The notes under the pieces: model-generated
Seen by the model: only the letters and a program-made list of their open reading frames with translations
What the model was told of the DNA's origin: nothing
The model's database searches: none
Assembly (NCBI RefSeq): GCF_900188185.1
Contig: NZ_FZPA01000004.1
Span: 1 to 64,000 of the forward strand
DNA length: 64,000 nucleotides
Reading direction: 5' to 3'
DNA from: Sphingopyxis indica
GTDB taxonomy: Bacteria > Pseudomonadota > Alphaproteobacteria > Sphingomonadales > Sphingomonadaceae
Shown: piece by piece, positions 35,338 to 44,167 of the stretch
How positions within the stretch are numbered: the first letter of the stretch is position 1
Layout: the number at the start of each line of letters is the position of its first letter
Position numbers and translations under genes: made by a program

Positions 35338-37692
35338 TCAAGCCGCGGCGCTCGATCGCGATTCGGGCTGGCGGAACAGCGCGAGCACGTCGTCCGACGG
35401 CATCGGGCGGCCGTAATAATAGCCCTGGATATTGCTGCAGCCGAGGGTGCGGATCGTTTCGACCTCGAGCTCGGTCTCGGCGCCTTCGGCGGTGGTCGCC
35501 ATGCCGAGGCTGTCGGCGAGCGCGACGACGGCGCGGATGATCGCGATCGATTCGGTCGCGCCCTTCGCTGCGCCCTGCACGAAGGTGCGGTCGACCTTGA
35601 TCGTCGAGAAATGCGTCTTGCGAAGGTAGCCGAGCGACGAATAGCCGGTGCCGAAATCGTCGAGGCTGAGGCGGATGCCGAGCGCGAGCAATTGATCGAG
35701 CAGTTGCGCCGCGCCGCCGCCGTCGCGCAGGAAGACGCTCTCGGTGACCTCGATCTCGAGCCTTTGCGGCGGCAGCCCGCTCTGCGCGAGCGCCGAGACG
35801 ACGACCGAGGCGAAATTGGGATCGGTGAGCTGTTCGGCCGAGACGTTGATCGCGACCTTGAGGTTCGAGGGCCAGCGCATCGCCTCGGCGCAGGCGGTGC
35901 GCAGCACCCATTCGCCGATCGGCGCGATCAGGCGGCTGTCCTCGGCGAGCGGGATGAAGCGGCCGGGCGAGACATTGCCGAGCTTCTGGTTGGTCCAGCG
36001 GATCAGCGCCTCGAAGCCGTTCAGCGTCCCGTCCTCGGCGGTGACGACGGGCTGGTAATAGAGCTCGAATTCGCCGCGATCGAGCGCGCCGCGCAGCTCC
36101 TGCTCCATCACGCGCCGTTCCTCGGCCTGCGCGTGGAGCGAGGCGACATAGGGCGCGACGACATTGCCGCCCTTGTCCTTCGACTTGTAGAGCGCAAGGT
36201 CGGCGTTGCGGGTCAGCGTCTCGACCGTCGCGCCGTCATGCGGGCCCATCGCATAGCCGACGCTGGCGCCGACGAAGAGCTGGTGGTTGTCGACGACATA
36301 GGGACGGCTGAGCGCGGCGATGATGCGGTGCGCGAGCTCCTCGGCGGCATCCGCCGACGCGACATTCTGAAGCACCACGGCGAATTCGTCGCCGCCGAGG
36401 CGGCCGCAGCTCATGCCGCGCTCCATCATGCTCTTGAGCCGCGCCGCGACCTGCGCGAGCAGCTTGTCGCCGGTCGGGTGGCCGAGCGTGTCGTTGACCG
36501 CCTTGAAGCGGTCGAGGTCGATCATCAGCAGCGCACAGCGCGCCTTCGCCTCGATCGCATGGGTGAGCGCGCGGCCGAGATCCTCGTTGAGGTGGAGGCG
36601 GTTGGGGAGGCCGGTCAGATTGTCGAAGCGCGCCATCTTGGCGATCTGTTCGGCCGAGGCGCGCTGTTCGGTGACGTCCGACCCGACCCCGCGGAAGCCG
36701 AGATATTTGCCCTGGTCGTCGAGGCGCGGCGAGGCGGACAATTCCCACCAGCGCGGCTTGCCGCCGATCGACACGGGCACGATCAGGTTCGAAAAACTCT
36801 CGCGCCGCTTCATCCGTTCGGCAAGGTCGTGGAGGCTTTTGGGGAACTGTCCGGTTTCCCAGCTGTCGCCCGACAGCGCCTGCAAAAGCAGCATCCCTTC
36901 GAGCGCGTCGGCAGGCGCGCCGAGCGCATAGGCGAGGCGCGGCGAGACGTGGACGAGGCGGCGGTTGCTGTCGGTCTGCCACAGCCAGTCGGCCGAGGTT
37001 TCCTCGAATTCGCGCAGCAGCAGGCTGACCGTCTCGGTCTTTTCGTGGAGGATTTCCTCGGCACGGCGGAAGCGGACGTAATTTTGCGCAAAGCGGACGC
37101 AGAAGGCGCAGAGCAGAAATCCGGCGACGAGCGCGACCGACGCGAGCTGCGGTGCGCCGGCGCGCACCAGCGCCGCCGCCGCCGACAGGCTGACCGGCGC
37201 GATGAACAGCGCGCACGCCATCGGCACGCTGTGCGCGACCATCGCGAGTGTCAGCATCATCAGCAGCGAAATCGTCCACATAGAAAGGACATGGTCGAGC
37301 CCCGGCGTCCAGCCCTGCAGCCAGAAGGTCGGCATCCAGAGCAGCGCCGAATAGAGGGCGTGGCGGTTGCAATGGCGAAACTCGATCGCGCCGCTGAGCC
37401 TCGCCTCGCCGAGCGGCAGCTTTGCGATCGAGCGATAGGACCAGATGCTGAACAGCAGCGCGGCGGTGAGCCAGCCGCCGGCGATCGTCCACGGCAGCCG
37501 GGTGACCATCGTGAAGGCGGCGACGAGCGCCATGCCGACGCTCATCCACAGGCGCAGCGATCCCTTGCCGCGAAGCGGCGCGAGCTGGAGCTGGCGGAGG
37601 TCCCCGATGTCGTCCTTTTGCGACCCCAGCCCCATCAGGGTGCGCACGGAAACATCATCGGCCGAGCGAGGGTCGGTCAACAGGCTAGTCAC
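35338..37692 (-). CDS. Membrane GGDEF-EAL signalling protein with a PAS domain
   Basis: This 784-residue protein has about six N-terminal transmembrane helices (residues ~45-205), a coiled coil, a PAS domain (~225-345; WLWQTDSNRRLVHVSP), a GGDEF domain with intact GGDEF at 433-437, and an EAL domain whose signature is FEALIRW (EAL 561-563), with FGTGYSSLGYLRK and the later VALADSLGMATTAEGAE catalytic-loop motif. Both c-di-GMP synthesis and hydrolysis look possible. The N-terminal membrane part may be a sensor, but I do not assign a named family. It is monocistronic and flanked by repeats on both sides. Confidence 0.9.
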   Translation of the reverse strand: MTSLLTDPRSADDVSVRTLMGLGSQKDDIGDLRQLQLAPLRGKGSLRLWMSVGMALVAAFTMVTRLPWTIAGGWLTAALLFSIWSYRSIAKLPLGEARLSGAIEFRHCNRHALYSALLWMPTFWLQGWTPGLDHVLSMWTISLLMMLTLAMVAHSVPMACALFIAPVSLSAAAALVRAGAPQLASVALVAGFLLCAFCVRFAQNYVRFRRAEEILHEKTETVSLLLREFEETSADWLWQTDSNRRLVHVSPRLAYALGAPADALEGMLLLQALSGDSWETGQFPKSLHDLAERMKRRESFSNLIVPVSIGGKPRWWELSASPRLDDQGKYLGFRGVGSDVTEQRASAEQIAKMARFDNLTGLPNRLHLNEDLGRALTHAIEAKARCALLMIDLDRFKAVNDTLGHPTGDKLLAQVAARLKSMMERGMSCGRLGGDEFAVVLQNVASADAAEELAHRIIAALSRPYVVDNHQLFVGASVGYAMGPHDGATVETLTRNADLALYKSKDKGGNVVAPYVASLHAQAEERRVMEQELRGALDRGEFELYYQPVVTAEDGTLNGFEALIRWTNQKLGNVSPGRFIPLAEDSRLIAPIGEWVLRTACAEAMRWPSNLKVAINVSAEQLTDPNFASVVVSALAQSGLPPQRLEIEVTESVFLRDGGGAAQLLDQLLALGIRLSLDDFGTGYSSLGYLRKTHFSTIKVDRTFVQGAAKGATESIAIIRAVVALADSLGMATTAEGAETELEVETIRTLGCSNIQGYYYGRPMPSDDVLALFRQPESRSSAAA

Positions 37693-37795
37693 GATCGCCA
37701 GTCTAGCGCGTCGGGGTTACCCGAAGGTAACCATGCCCCTCTGGCGGCGAGAAATTTTCGTGCCGCCGCGGGACGGGTTGGGGGCAACGAGTCCA

Positions 37796-37922
37796 CCCCT
37801 CCTCTTCAGAGGAGGGGCAGCGAGACTTGCCAGCTTGCTGGCTTAGTCGCAGCGGGGTGGTGCCGGACGTCTTGCGCGCTATCGCGCGTCACCACCCCCA
37901 CCCCTCCTCTGAAGAGGAGGGG
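37796..37922. repeat. Family C composite element, copy 1
   Basis: Two near-perfect palindromes (CCCCTCCTCT/AGAGGAGGGG at 37796-37817 and again at 37901-37922) bracket a central block with GCAGCGAGACTTGCC (37816-37830) and GTCGCAGCGGGGTGG (37846-37860). The same block occurs in reverse orientation between atpD and atpC. The remainder of 37693-38005, between the GGDEF-EAL start and the acyl-AMP ligase stop, holds no gene. Confidence 0.8.
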
Positions 37923-38005
37923 CTTATTATGACCGCAACCGAATGCGTCTGCCAGCTTTACCACCCGCCTGCGCGGGGGCGACGACCGCTATTGCCGCCC
38001 GCCCC

Positions 38006-39757
38006 CTAAGCCGCGATCGCGAAGGGCTGGATCTCGCCCGCCAGATATTGGGCGCGCGCCTTCGAGCGGCTGAGCTTGCCCGAGCTGGTGCGCGGCAGGG
38101 TGCGCGGCGGGATCAGTTCGACGAGGCAGTTCATGCCGGTGATCGCGCGCACGCGGTCGCGGATCGCCTCGCGCAGCGCGGCGCGCTCGGCGTCGTCGCT
38201 GGTGCGGCACTGGACGAGCACCGCGGGGGTCTCCTCGCCGCCCGGCGCGGTGATCGCGAAGGCGGCGATGTCGCCCGACTTGAAGCCCGGCAGCTGCTCG
38301 ACCGCCCACTCGATGTCCTGCGGCCAGTGATTCTTGCCGTTGATGATGATCATGTCCTTGGCGCGGCCGACGATATAGACATAGCCGTCCGACATATAGC
38401 CCATGTCGCCGGTATCGAGCCAGCCGTCCGCCATGCACGCGGCGGTCGCTTCGGGGTCGCGGTAATAGCCGGTCATCAGCGACGGGCCGGTACACCAGAC
38501 CTTGCCGACGGTCTGGTCGGGAAGGACGCGCCCATTCTCGTCGCGGACCTCGACGATCATGTCCTTGACCGGCCGGCCGCAGTTGACGATCGCGCGATAG
38601 CGGGTCGGCCGGTCGGCGTCGCCCGCGGCGCCCGACAGCTCGGTTTCCTCGACCAGTTCGACGACGATGCCTTCGCCCGGCGGCATGATGCTGACCGCGA
38701 GCGTCGCTTCGGCGAGGCCGTAGCTCGGCAGGAAGGCGCTCGCCTTGAAGCCCGCATCGGCGAAGGCGTCGACGAAGCTCTGCATCACGTCGGGGCGGAT
38801 CATGTCGGCGCCATTGCCCGCGACGCGCCAGCGCGACAGGTCGAAGCGTTCGGCGACATTGGTCTGGCTCGAAATGCGGCGCGCGCAAATGTCATAGCCG
38901 AAAGTCGGCGAATAGCTGAGTGTCGTGCCCTGATTGCGGCTGATGAGGTCGAGCCAGGCGAGCGGGCGGCGGGCGAAATCCTCGGTCTTCAGATAATCGA
39001 CCGACACCTGGTTGGCGACCGGCGACAGAAGGCAGCCGACGAGCCCCATGTCGTGATACCAGGGCAGCCAGCTGACGCAGCGGTCGCTGTCCTGCAGTTC
39101 CATGCCGTGCGAATGCGCCGACAGATTGTTGAGCAGCGCGCCATGGGTCACCGCGACGCCGTGCGGGAAGCGCGTCGAGCCGCTGCTATATTGCAGATAG
39201 CAGGTCTCGTCGGTCTTTTGCGGCGGCAGCGCGGCGATCGGCGCGGCGCGCGTCGCAAAGGCGCTCCAGTCGATCGGCTCGACGCCCTTCGCCTCGGCCG
39301 CCTCGCTCGCCATCGCGGCGATTTCGGGCGGGAAGAAGAGCATTTTGGGGTCGCAGCTCGCGAGCTGGACGCTGAGCTGGCCGACATAGGATTCGCGCCC
39401 GCCGAAGCTCGTCGGCAGCGGCAGCGGCACCGGCCAGGCGCCGGCATAGATGGTGCCGAAGAAGAGCGCGGCGAATTCGGGCCCGGTCTCGGCGATCAGC
39501 GCGATGCGGTCGCCCGGCTGGACGCCCGCGGCGATCAGCCGATAGGCGGCGACGAGCGCGTCGTCCTTGAGCTCGCGATAGCTGTAGGCGCGCACGAGGC
39601 GCCCGCGCGGATCGTGGAAATTGAGCCCGCGGCTGCCTTGCGCCGCATATTCGAGCGCTTCGCCGACGGTGGCGAAATCCGAAAAGCGGCGCGGCTGCGC
39701 GCATTCGGTGGGCGTGGGGACGAGTTCGTCCGGTGCGACGTTGTTTTTTTCGGTCAT
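38006..39757 (-). CDS. Fatty acyl-AMP ligase (FAAL)
   Basis: This adenylate-forming enzyme of 583 residues is of the FadD32/FAAL branch. It shows YLQYSSGSTRFPHGVAVTH (P-loop), WLPWYHDMGLVG (FAAL-specific), YGLAEATLAVS, DGWLDTGDMGYM, RAKDMIIINGKNHWPQDIE and the terminal SGKLSRSK. Such enzymes make acyl-adenylates that are usually passed to an acyl carrier or polyketide synthase rather than to CoA; no such partner is encoded here. The start is uncertain: ATG 39757 (MTEKNNVAPDEL) fits family length, and ATG 39820 would add 21 residues. Neither has a strong ribosome-binding site. Confidence 0.85.
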   Translation of the reverse strand: MTEKNNVAPDELVPTPTECAQPRRFSDFATVGEALEYAAQGSRGLNFHDPRGRLVRAYSYRELKDDALVAAYRLIAAGVQPGDRIALIAETGPEFAALFFGTIYAGAWPVPLPLPTSFGGRESYVGQLSVQLASCDPKMLFFPPEIAAMASEAAEAKGVEPIDWSAFATRAAPIAALPPQKTDETCYLQYSSGSTRFPHGVAVTHGALLNNLSAHSHGMELQDSDRCVSWLPWYHDMGLVGCLLSPVANQVSVDYLKTEDFARRPLAWLDLISRNQGTTLSYSPTFGYDICARRISSQTNVAERFDLSRWRVAGNGADMIRPDVMQSFVDAFADAGFKASAFLPSYGLAEATLAVSIMPPGEGIVVELVEETELSGAAGDADRPTRYRAIVNCGRPVKDMIVEVRDENGRVLPDQTVGKVWCTGPSLMTGYYRDPEATAACMADGWLDTGDMGYMSDGYVYIVGRAKDMIIINGKNHWPQDIEWAVEQLPGFKSGDIAAFAITAPGGEETPAVLVQCRTSDDAERAALREAIRDRVRAITGMNCLVELIPPRTLPRTSSGKLSRSKARAQYLAGEIQPFAIAA

Positions 39758-39949
39758 AAGGGGTGCAAAGTCCCGGAAAGCGGGGGTCGCGGCAACACGC
39801 ATGTCATCTTTCGTGGCCATGTCTGCGCTCGTCGATCCCTTGCAAGTGGAACAAATCGGCCATTTCGGGCCTTCAGTGGAGGTGCTGATACCCGATATGG
39901 CGGCGCTGGTCGTTCTCAATCAGGCCCGACTGTGGCATAAACATGGCAT

Positions 39950-40513
39950 ATGGCCAATCGCCGTCCTTCATCGCGCAGAACCCTCGATGCGGCGCGGCTC
40001 CACGAACTGGCGCTCGCCTATGTGGCGCGATTCGCGACCAGCCGCGCGAAACTGGGGCGCTATCTCTCTCGAAAGATAGGCGAATCCGAGTGGACGGACC
40101 CGCGTGACGCCATGGCGGCGTGCGCCGAAATCGTCGCGAAAATGGACCAGCTCGGCTTTGTCGACGACCGCCAATATGCCGCGATGCGCGGCGCGGCGAT
40201 GACGCGGCGCGGGCTCGGCGCGCGGCGGATCAAGGCGCAGCTGTGGGTCGACGGGATCGACGAGGCCGATGCGGGCGAGGCGATGGAGAGCGCCGCCGCG
40301 GCCGCGCTGGGGTCGGCGCTGGGCTTTGCGCGGCGGCGGCGCTTCGGGCCGTTCGCGGCGGCGCGCGCCGACGATCCGGGCCTGCGCGAAAAGCAGGTCG
40401 CGGCCTTCGTGCGCGCGGGGCACGCGCCGGGGCTCGCGCGGCGGATTCTGGCCATTGCGCCTGGCGACGCGGACGCGCTCGCGGCGCTGGACGCCGAGAT
40501 GGGGGGCGATTAG
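39950..40513 (+). CDS. recX: Regulatory protein RecX
   Basis: This 187-residue protein consists of three RecX-type helical repeats, with LALAYVARFATSRAKLGRYLSRKI at the front, LGFVDDRQYAAMRGAAMTRRGLG in the middle, and a more diverged C-terminal repeat. RecX modulates RecA filaments in recombination. It is not next to recA, which is common in alphaproteobacteria. Its length is normal. It is divergent from the acyl-AMP ligase gene and followed by a family D palindrome and a DUF192 gene. Confidence 0.85.
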   Translation: MANRRPSSRRTLDAARLHELALAYVARFATSRAKLGRYLSRKIGESEWTDPRDAMAACAEIVAKMDQLGFVDDRQYAAMRGAAMTRRGLGARRIKAQLWVDGIDEADAGEAMESAAAAALGSALGFARRRRFGPFAAARADDPGLREKQVAAFVRAGHAPGLARRILAIAPGDADALAALDAEMGGD

Positions 40514-40535
40514 CGCGATTTGCTTTCGACCTGGT

Positions 40536-40644
40536 CCGCTTCCCCGAGCGAAGACGAGGGGCTCGTTCGAGCGAAGCGAGAACCTGCATCGTCGCGGCCT
40601 CGACTGCGCTCGGCAATGCCCCTCGTCTTCGCTCGGGGAAGCGG
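40536..40644. repeat. Family D inverted repeat with 27-bp perfect arms
   Basis: Arms at 40536-40562 and 40618-40644 are exact inverted copies (starting CCGCTTCCCCGAGCGAAG), separated by 55 bp that contain GTTCGAGCGAAGCGAGAAC, itself partly palindromic. It lies between recX and the DUF192 gene. Confidence 0.8.
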
Positions 40645-40704
40645 ATTGATTGGTTTTCCGCAATTCGCTCTAAGCAGGGTCTGTCTTCGGGGAAGGAATT
40701 GATC

Positions 40705-41172
40705 ATGCGCGCAGTCTTCACCGCTCTCGCCCTGTCGCTCGCGGCGCCGCTGGCGTCCTGTTCGGGCGGCGCCGATGCCGCCGCCGATAGCGCGCAGACG
40801 ATCCCGCTGACGATCGCGGCGGCCGACGGCAAGACGCACCGCTTCACCGTCGAGGTCGCGCGCAGCGAGGAGGAGCAGCGCAAGGGGCTGATGTTCCGCA
40901 CCGACCTGCCCGCGGGCACGGGGATGCTCTTTCCCTTTCCCAAACCCAAGATCGCGAGCTTCTGGATGAAGAACACGCTGATCCCGCTCGACATGATCTT
41001 CATCCGCAGCGACGGCAGCATCGACCGCATCGCCGAAAACACCATCCCCGAATCGCTCGAGCCCGTGGTCAGCGGCGGCGAGGTCGCGGCGGTGCTCGAG
41101 GTCGCGGGCGGCACCGCGGCCGAACTGGGGCTCGACGAGGATGCGAAGGTGAAGTGGGCGGATGGCAAATAG
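40705..41172 (+). CDS. DUF192 lipoprotein
   Basis: This 155-residue protein has a lipoprotein signal with lipobox LASC (Cys near residue 19) and a DUF192 domain: EVARSEEEQRKGLMFRTDLP, GMLFPFPKPKIASFWMKNTLIPLDMIFI and a C-terminal AVLEVAGGTAAELGL. DUF192 proteins are small secreted beta-barrels of unknown function, often linked to the envelope. ATG 40705 follows GGAAGGA. Upstream is the family D palindrome; downstream is a family B element. Confidence 0.88.
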   Translation: MRAVFTALALSLAAPLASCSGGADAAADSAQTIPLTIAAADGKTHRFTVEVARSEEEQRKGLMFRTDLPAGTGMLFPFPKPKIASFWMKNTLIPLDMIFIRSDGSIDRIAENTIPESLEPVVSGGEVAAVLEVAGGTAAELGLDEDAKVKWADGK

Positions 41173-41189
41173 GCCGAGTCTTCTCCAAC

Positions 41190-41301
41190 CGTTTGTCCTG
41201 AGGAGCCATTGAGCCTGTCGAAATGGCGTCTCGAAGGGCGCCACGCTGCGGCCCTTCGAGACGAGCCCTCGACAAGCTCGGTCTCTCCTCAGGACGAGCG
41301 G
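41190..41301. repeat. Family B composite palindrome, copy 2
   Basis: The outer arms CGTTTGTCCTGAGGAG and CTCCTCAGGACGAGCG, and the nested pair GTCTCGAAGGGC with GCCCTTCGAGAC, match copies at 35191 and 57227. The inner pairing changes from GGACC to GGGC on both sides, so pairing is maintained. It lies between the DUF192 gene and NDUFA12. Confidence 0.8.
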
Positions 41302-41386
41302 CATTCGGGGTTACCCGATGTCATCCTGCTCCGACATCCGTTTCCCGCTTGCGAAGCGCGCGGGCTTGCGGGTAAACGCGGCGGCC

Positions 41387-41773
41387 ATGAGCATATTGGC
41401 CAAGATTTTCACCTGGTGGGACGGCGCGACCGTCGGGACACTGCTGAACAGCTGGAAGAATGGCGAGCAGGTCGGCGAGGACGGCCTCGGCAACCGCTAT
41501 TTCCGTTCGCGCGACGGCAAGCGCCGCTGGGTGCTCTACAAGGGATCGAACGATGCGAGCCGCGTGCCGCCCGAATGGCACGGCTGGCTGCACGGCACCT
41601 TCGACGAACTGCCGTCCGAGGTGCTGCCCGCGCCGCGTCCGTGGCTCGCCGAGCCGACGCCCAACCTGACCGGCAGCCTTGGCGCCTATCGTCCGGCGGG
41701 CGCGCTCGAACGCGGCGGCCACCGCGCCGCGGCGACCGGCGACTATGAGGCCTGGCGGCCCGGCGCCGAGTGA
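41387..41773 (+). CDS. NADH:ubiquinone oxidoreductase NDUFA12-type subunit
   Basis: This 128-residue protein matches the B17.2/NDUFA12 family: WWDGATVGTLLNSWKNGEQVGEDGLGNRYF, RRWVLYKGSNDASRVPPEWHGWLH and a C-terminal YEAWRPGA. It is an accessory subunit or assembly factor of complex I, characteristic of alphaproteobacteria and mitochondria, with no membrane segment. The start MSILAKIFTWWDG matches homologues. It overlaps the DUF2155 gene start by 4 bp (GTGA), so both are translated together. Confidence 0.9.
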   Translation: MSILAKIFTWWDGATVGTLLNSWKNGEQVGEDGLGNRYFRSRDGKRRWVLYKGSNDASRVPPEWHGWLHGTFDELPSEVLPAPRPWLAEPTPNLTGSLGAYRPAGALERGGHRAAATGDYEAWRPGAE

Positions 41774-42438
41774 GCCGCGCGGTGCCGCGCCTGCCCGTTT
41801 CCGCGCTCGCCGCGCTCGTCGCCGCGAGCCTCTTGACCGGTTGCGACCGGACCGGCGGCGAAGGCGGCGGCGCATCGAAGGCGCCCGCGATCGAGCGCAG
41901 CGGCGACGTCCCGCGCGAGGTCGGCGGGATCGAGGGCGCGACGCCGATGGAAGAGCGCGTCGCGGTGCTCGGCCTGCTCAACAAGCGCAACGGCATCGTT
42001 CAGGAGCTGGAGATGAAGCCCGGCGACACGGCGCGCGTCGGCCGCGCGATCGTGCGCCTGCGCGCGTGCGAGACGACCGTGCCGTGGGAAGCGCCGCCCG
42101 AGACCGGCGCCTTCGTCCAGCTGACCGTGCAGGACCAGCGCGACGACAAATGGTATCGCGTCTTTTCGGGCTGGCTGTTCAAGGAGCGGCCCGACCGCAA
42201 TGTGATCGAGCATCCGATCTATGACGTGTTCGTCAAAAGCTGTGCGATGACATATCCGGGCGGCGAGCCCGTCGAAACGCCCGCATCGCGTCCGGCGGCG
42301 CCCAAGGCGTCGAGCGCGCCCCAGTCGCCGGCGACGAACGGCGGCGAGGGGAGTTCGGAGGCGGCGGCCCCGGCGCCGGCGCCCGTCCCTTCGTCCGCGC
42401 CCAAGGCGGCGCCGTCCGCGGACGACAGCACCGAATAG
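41770..42438 (+). CDS. DUF2155 lipoprotein
   Basis: This 222-residue protein starts with GTG overlapping the NDUFA12 stop. Its lipobox is LLTGC (Cys near 25). The DUF2155 core covers residues about 65-155: [68 protein letters not shown]. The tail is low-complexity Ala/Pro/Ser and extends past the conserved domain. From memory, DUF2155, NDUFA12 and aat are neighbours in many alphaproteobacteria. The last 220 bp overlap the convergent aat gene on the opposite strand. Confidence 0.85.
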   Translation: MSRAVPRLPVSALAALVAASLLTGCDRTGGEGGGASKAPAIERSGDVPREVGGIEGATPMEERVAVLGLLNKRNGIVQELEMKPGDTARVGRAIVRLRACETTVPWEAPPETGAFVQLTVQDQRDDKWYRVFSGWLFKERPDRNVIEHPIYDVFVKSCAMTYPGGEPVETPASRPAAPKASSAPQSPATNGGEGSSEAAAPAPAPVPSSAPKAAPSADDSTE

Positions 42439-43007
42439 AGCCGCGCGAGATAGTCGGCCTGCGGGATTTCGACCGCGCCGAGGCTGGCGAGATGCGGGGT
42501 GAGGAACTGGCAGTCGAGCAGGCGCCAGCCGCCCGCGATCAGCCGCGCGACGAGATGCGCGAGCGCGACCTTCGATGCGTCGCGCGTACGGCTGACCATC
42601 GATTCGCCGAAGAAGGCGCGCCCGAGCGAGACGCCGTAAAGGCCGCCGACGAGGCGGCCTTCGTGCCAGCATTCGACGCTGTGCGCATGGCCGAGGCGAA
42701 AGAGTCGCGCATAGCTCGCCTCGATCAGCGGGTTGATCCACGTCGTCGGCCGGTCGGGCGCGGGCTCCGCGCACAGCGCCATCATCCGGGCGAAGGCGGT
42801 GTCGGTGGTGACGCGAAAGCGGTCGGAGACGATGACCTTTTTCAGGCTGCGCGACAGGCGGAAGCCATCGAGCGGCAGGATCGCGCGCAGCCGCGGTTCG
42901 ACCCAATGCACCGACGGGTCGTCGGCCCCGTCGGCCATCGGGAACAGCCCCTGCGCATAGGCACTGAGCAATAGCGCGGGGTCGATCGTGTCCGGATGCT
43001 TCGTCAG
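42219..43007 (-). CDS. aat: Leucyl/phenylalanyl-tRNA-protein transferase
   Basis: This 262-residue enzyme transfers Leu or Phe from tRNA to N-terminal Arg/Lys of proteins for ClpAP degradation (N-end rule). It has the Aat hallmarks [87 protein letters not shown] and [16 protein letters not shown]. No ATG lies before residue 24, so it probably starts at the CTG 43007 that overlaps the upstream stop (CTGA). An ATG in the same frame at 43112 would overlap the upstream gene by 109 bp. The C-terminal ~65 residues are an Ala/Gly-rich extension encoded opposite the DUF2155 tail. Confidence 0.85.
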   Translation of the reverse strand: MTKHPDTIDPALLLSAYAQGLFPMADGADDPSVHWVEPRLRAILPLDGFRLSRSLKKVIVSDRFRVTTDTAFARMMALCAEPAPDRPTTWINPLIEASYARLFRLGHAHSVECWHEGRLVGGLYGVSLGRAFFGESMVSRTRDASKVALAHLVARLIAGGWRLLDCQFLTPHLASLGAVEIPQADYLARLYSVLSSADGAALGADEGTGAGAGAAASELPSPPFVAGDWGALDALGAAGRDAGVSTGSPPGYVIAQLLTNTS

Positions 43008-43828
43008 CTTGCGGGCTTCACGAATTTCAGCGTCATGCGGTCCGATTCGCCGATCGCCTGATATTTGGCCTTGTCGACATCCTTGTTCGTCAGCGTCGGC
43101 GGCAGCGTCCACACGCCCTTTTCATAATCGTGCGTATCCCTGGGGTTCGCATTGACGTCGCTCTCGCCGGCGAGCTTGAAGCCCGCGGCCTCGGCAAAGC
43201 CGACGATCGACGAGCGCTTCATATAGCCGCTCTTTTCCTCGAGCGCCGAATCCATGTCTTCGGGCAGGCGATGGTCGACGACGCCCAGCGTGCCGCCGGG
43301 TTTCAGCATCGCATAGATCTGCCTGAAGGCTTCGGCCGTGTTGTCGGTGCCCGCGAAGCGCCAGTTGTGGACGTTGCGGAAGGTCAGCACGACATCGGCG
43401 CTGCCGTCGGGCACCTTCGCGCCGCCCTTGTTCGGAAATTCGGCGAGCTTGACCGCGCCATAGACGTCGGGCTTGCCCGCCTGCCACGCCTCGATCGTCT
43501 TGAGCCGGCCTTCGGGGGCCGCGGCATAGAGCGTGCCGCCGCCGGCCCGGCTCAGCGGCGCGAGGATTTCGGTGTACCAGCCGCCGCCGGGCCACAGCTC
43601 GACCACCGTGTCGCCGGGCTTCACCCCGAAAAAGGCGAGCGTTTCGGCGGGGTGGCGATAAGTGTCGCGCGCCGTGTTCGCGGGCGTGCGGCTCGGCGCG
43701 GCGACCGCGGAAGCGATCGGATCGGCGGCGGCCGCGCTCTCGCCGGCGTTCGCCTTGTCGGGCGATGCGCTGCACGCAGCGGAAAGCGCGATCAGCGCGG
43801 CACTTGCAACAAGGGGGTAAGCACGCAT
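43004..43828 (-). CDS. Exported class I methyltransferase-like lipoprotein
   Basis: This 274-residue protein starts with a lipoprotein-type signal ([19 protein letters not shown], lipobox LSAAC near residue 19). It is followed by a class I SAM methyltransferase fold: motif [16 protein letters not shown] (~77), [12 protein letters not shown] (motif II region), [13 protein letters not shown] and a C-terminal TLKFVKP. Location is odd because SAM is cytoplasmic; either the fold has another use or the product acts before export. GAGG precedes the ATG 43828. The stop overlaps the start of aat, so they are coupled. The substrate is unknown. Confidence 0.75.
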   Translation of the reverse strand: MRAYPLVASAALIALSAACSASPDKANAGESAAAADPIASAVAAPSRTPANTARDTYRHPAETLAFFGVKPGDTVVELWPGGGWYTEILAPLSRAGGGTLYAAAPEGRLKTIEAWQAGKPDVYGAVKLAEFPNKGGAKVPDGSADVVLTFRNVHNWRFAGTDNTAEAFRQIYAMLKPGGTLGVVDHRLPEDMDSALEEKSGYMKRSSIVGFAEAAGFKLAGESDVNANPRDTHDYEKGVWTLPPTLTNKDVDKAKYQAIGESDRMTLKFVKPAS

Positions 43829-43888
43829 ATCGGGCACCTCGCGAAATGGGGGGATGACGCCCGCCATAGTGCGGAGGGAAGGGCCCGG

Positions 43889-44077
43889 ATGCAAGTGTCC
43901 ATGCTGTCGGTGAGTATCGCCGCGGCCGCGCTCTTCGTGCTGGCCGAAGTGGCCGACTGGCGCCGCCGCAACCGCCGCGACGTCGACGACGTCGGCTTCA
44001 TGCCGTGGCGCGCGATCGCGATGCTGTCGGTCGCGGTCGCGCTATTGAGCGCGGCGGTGTGGTTGCATCAGGGCTGA
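43889..44077 (+). CDS. Small membrane protein, hypothetical
   Basis: This short gene encodes 62 residues with two hydrophobic segments (MLSVSIAAAALFVLAEVA at ~5-22 and AIAMLSVAVALLSAAVWLH at ~42-60), separated by an Arg/Asp-rich loop. GGAGGG stands upstream. It is divergent from the methyltransferase-like gene. I recognise no family; it may be a small inner-membrane protein, and the gene itself is less certain than its neighbours. Confidence 0.45.
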   Translation: MQVSMLSVSIAAAALFVLAEVADWRRRNRRDVDDVGFMPWRAIAMLSVAVALLSAAVWLHQG

Positions 44078-44090
44078 CATAGGTCGGAAT

Positions 44091-44120
44091 CGTCATTGCT
44101 TCGCTTCGCTCGCGATGACG
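44091..44120. terminator. Hairpin between convergent genes
   Basis: CGTCATTGC (44091-44099) pairs with GCGATGACG (44112-44120), one mismatch in nine, with a 12-nt loop. It lies between the stop of the small membrane gene (44077) and the cpaF stop (44168). No T-tract follows, so its role as terminator is only possible. Confidence 0.35.
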
Positions 44121-44167
44121 AGGTGCGTCAATCGAACATCGTCATGCGCTGGGGCGACGGTTTCTGG

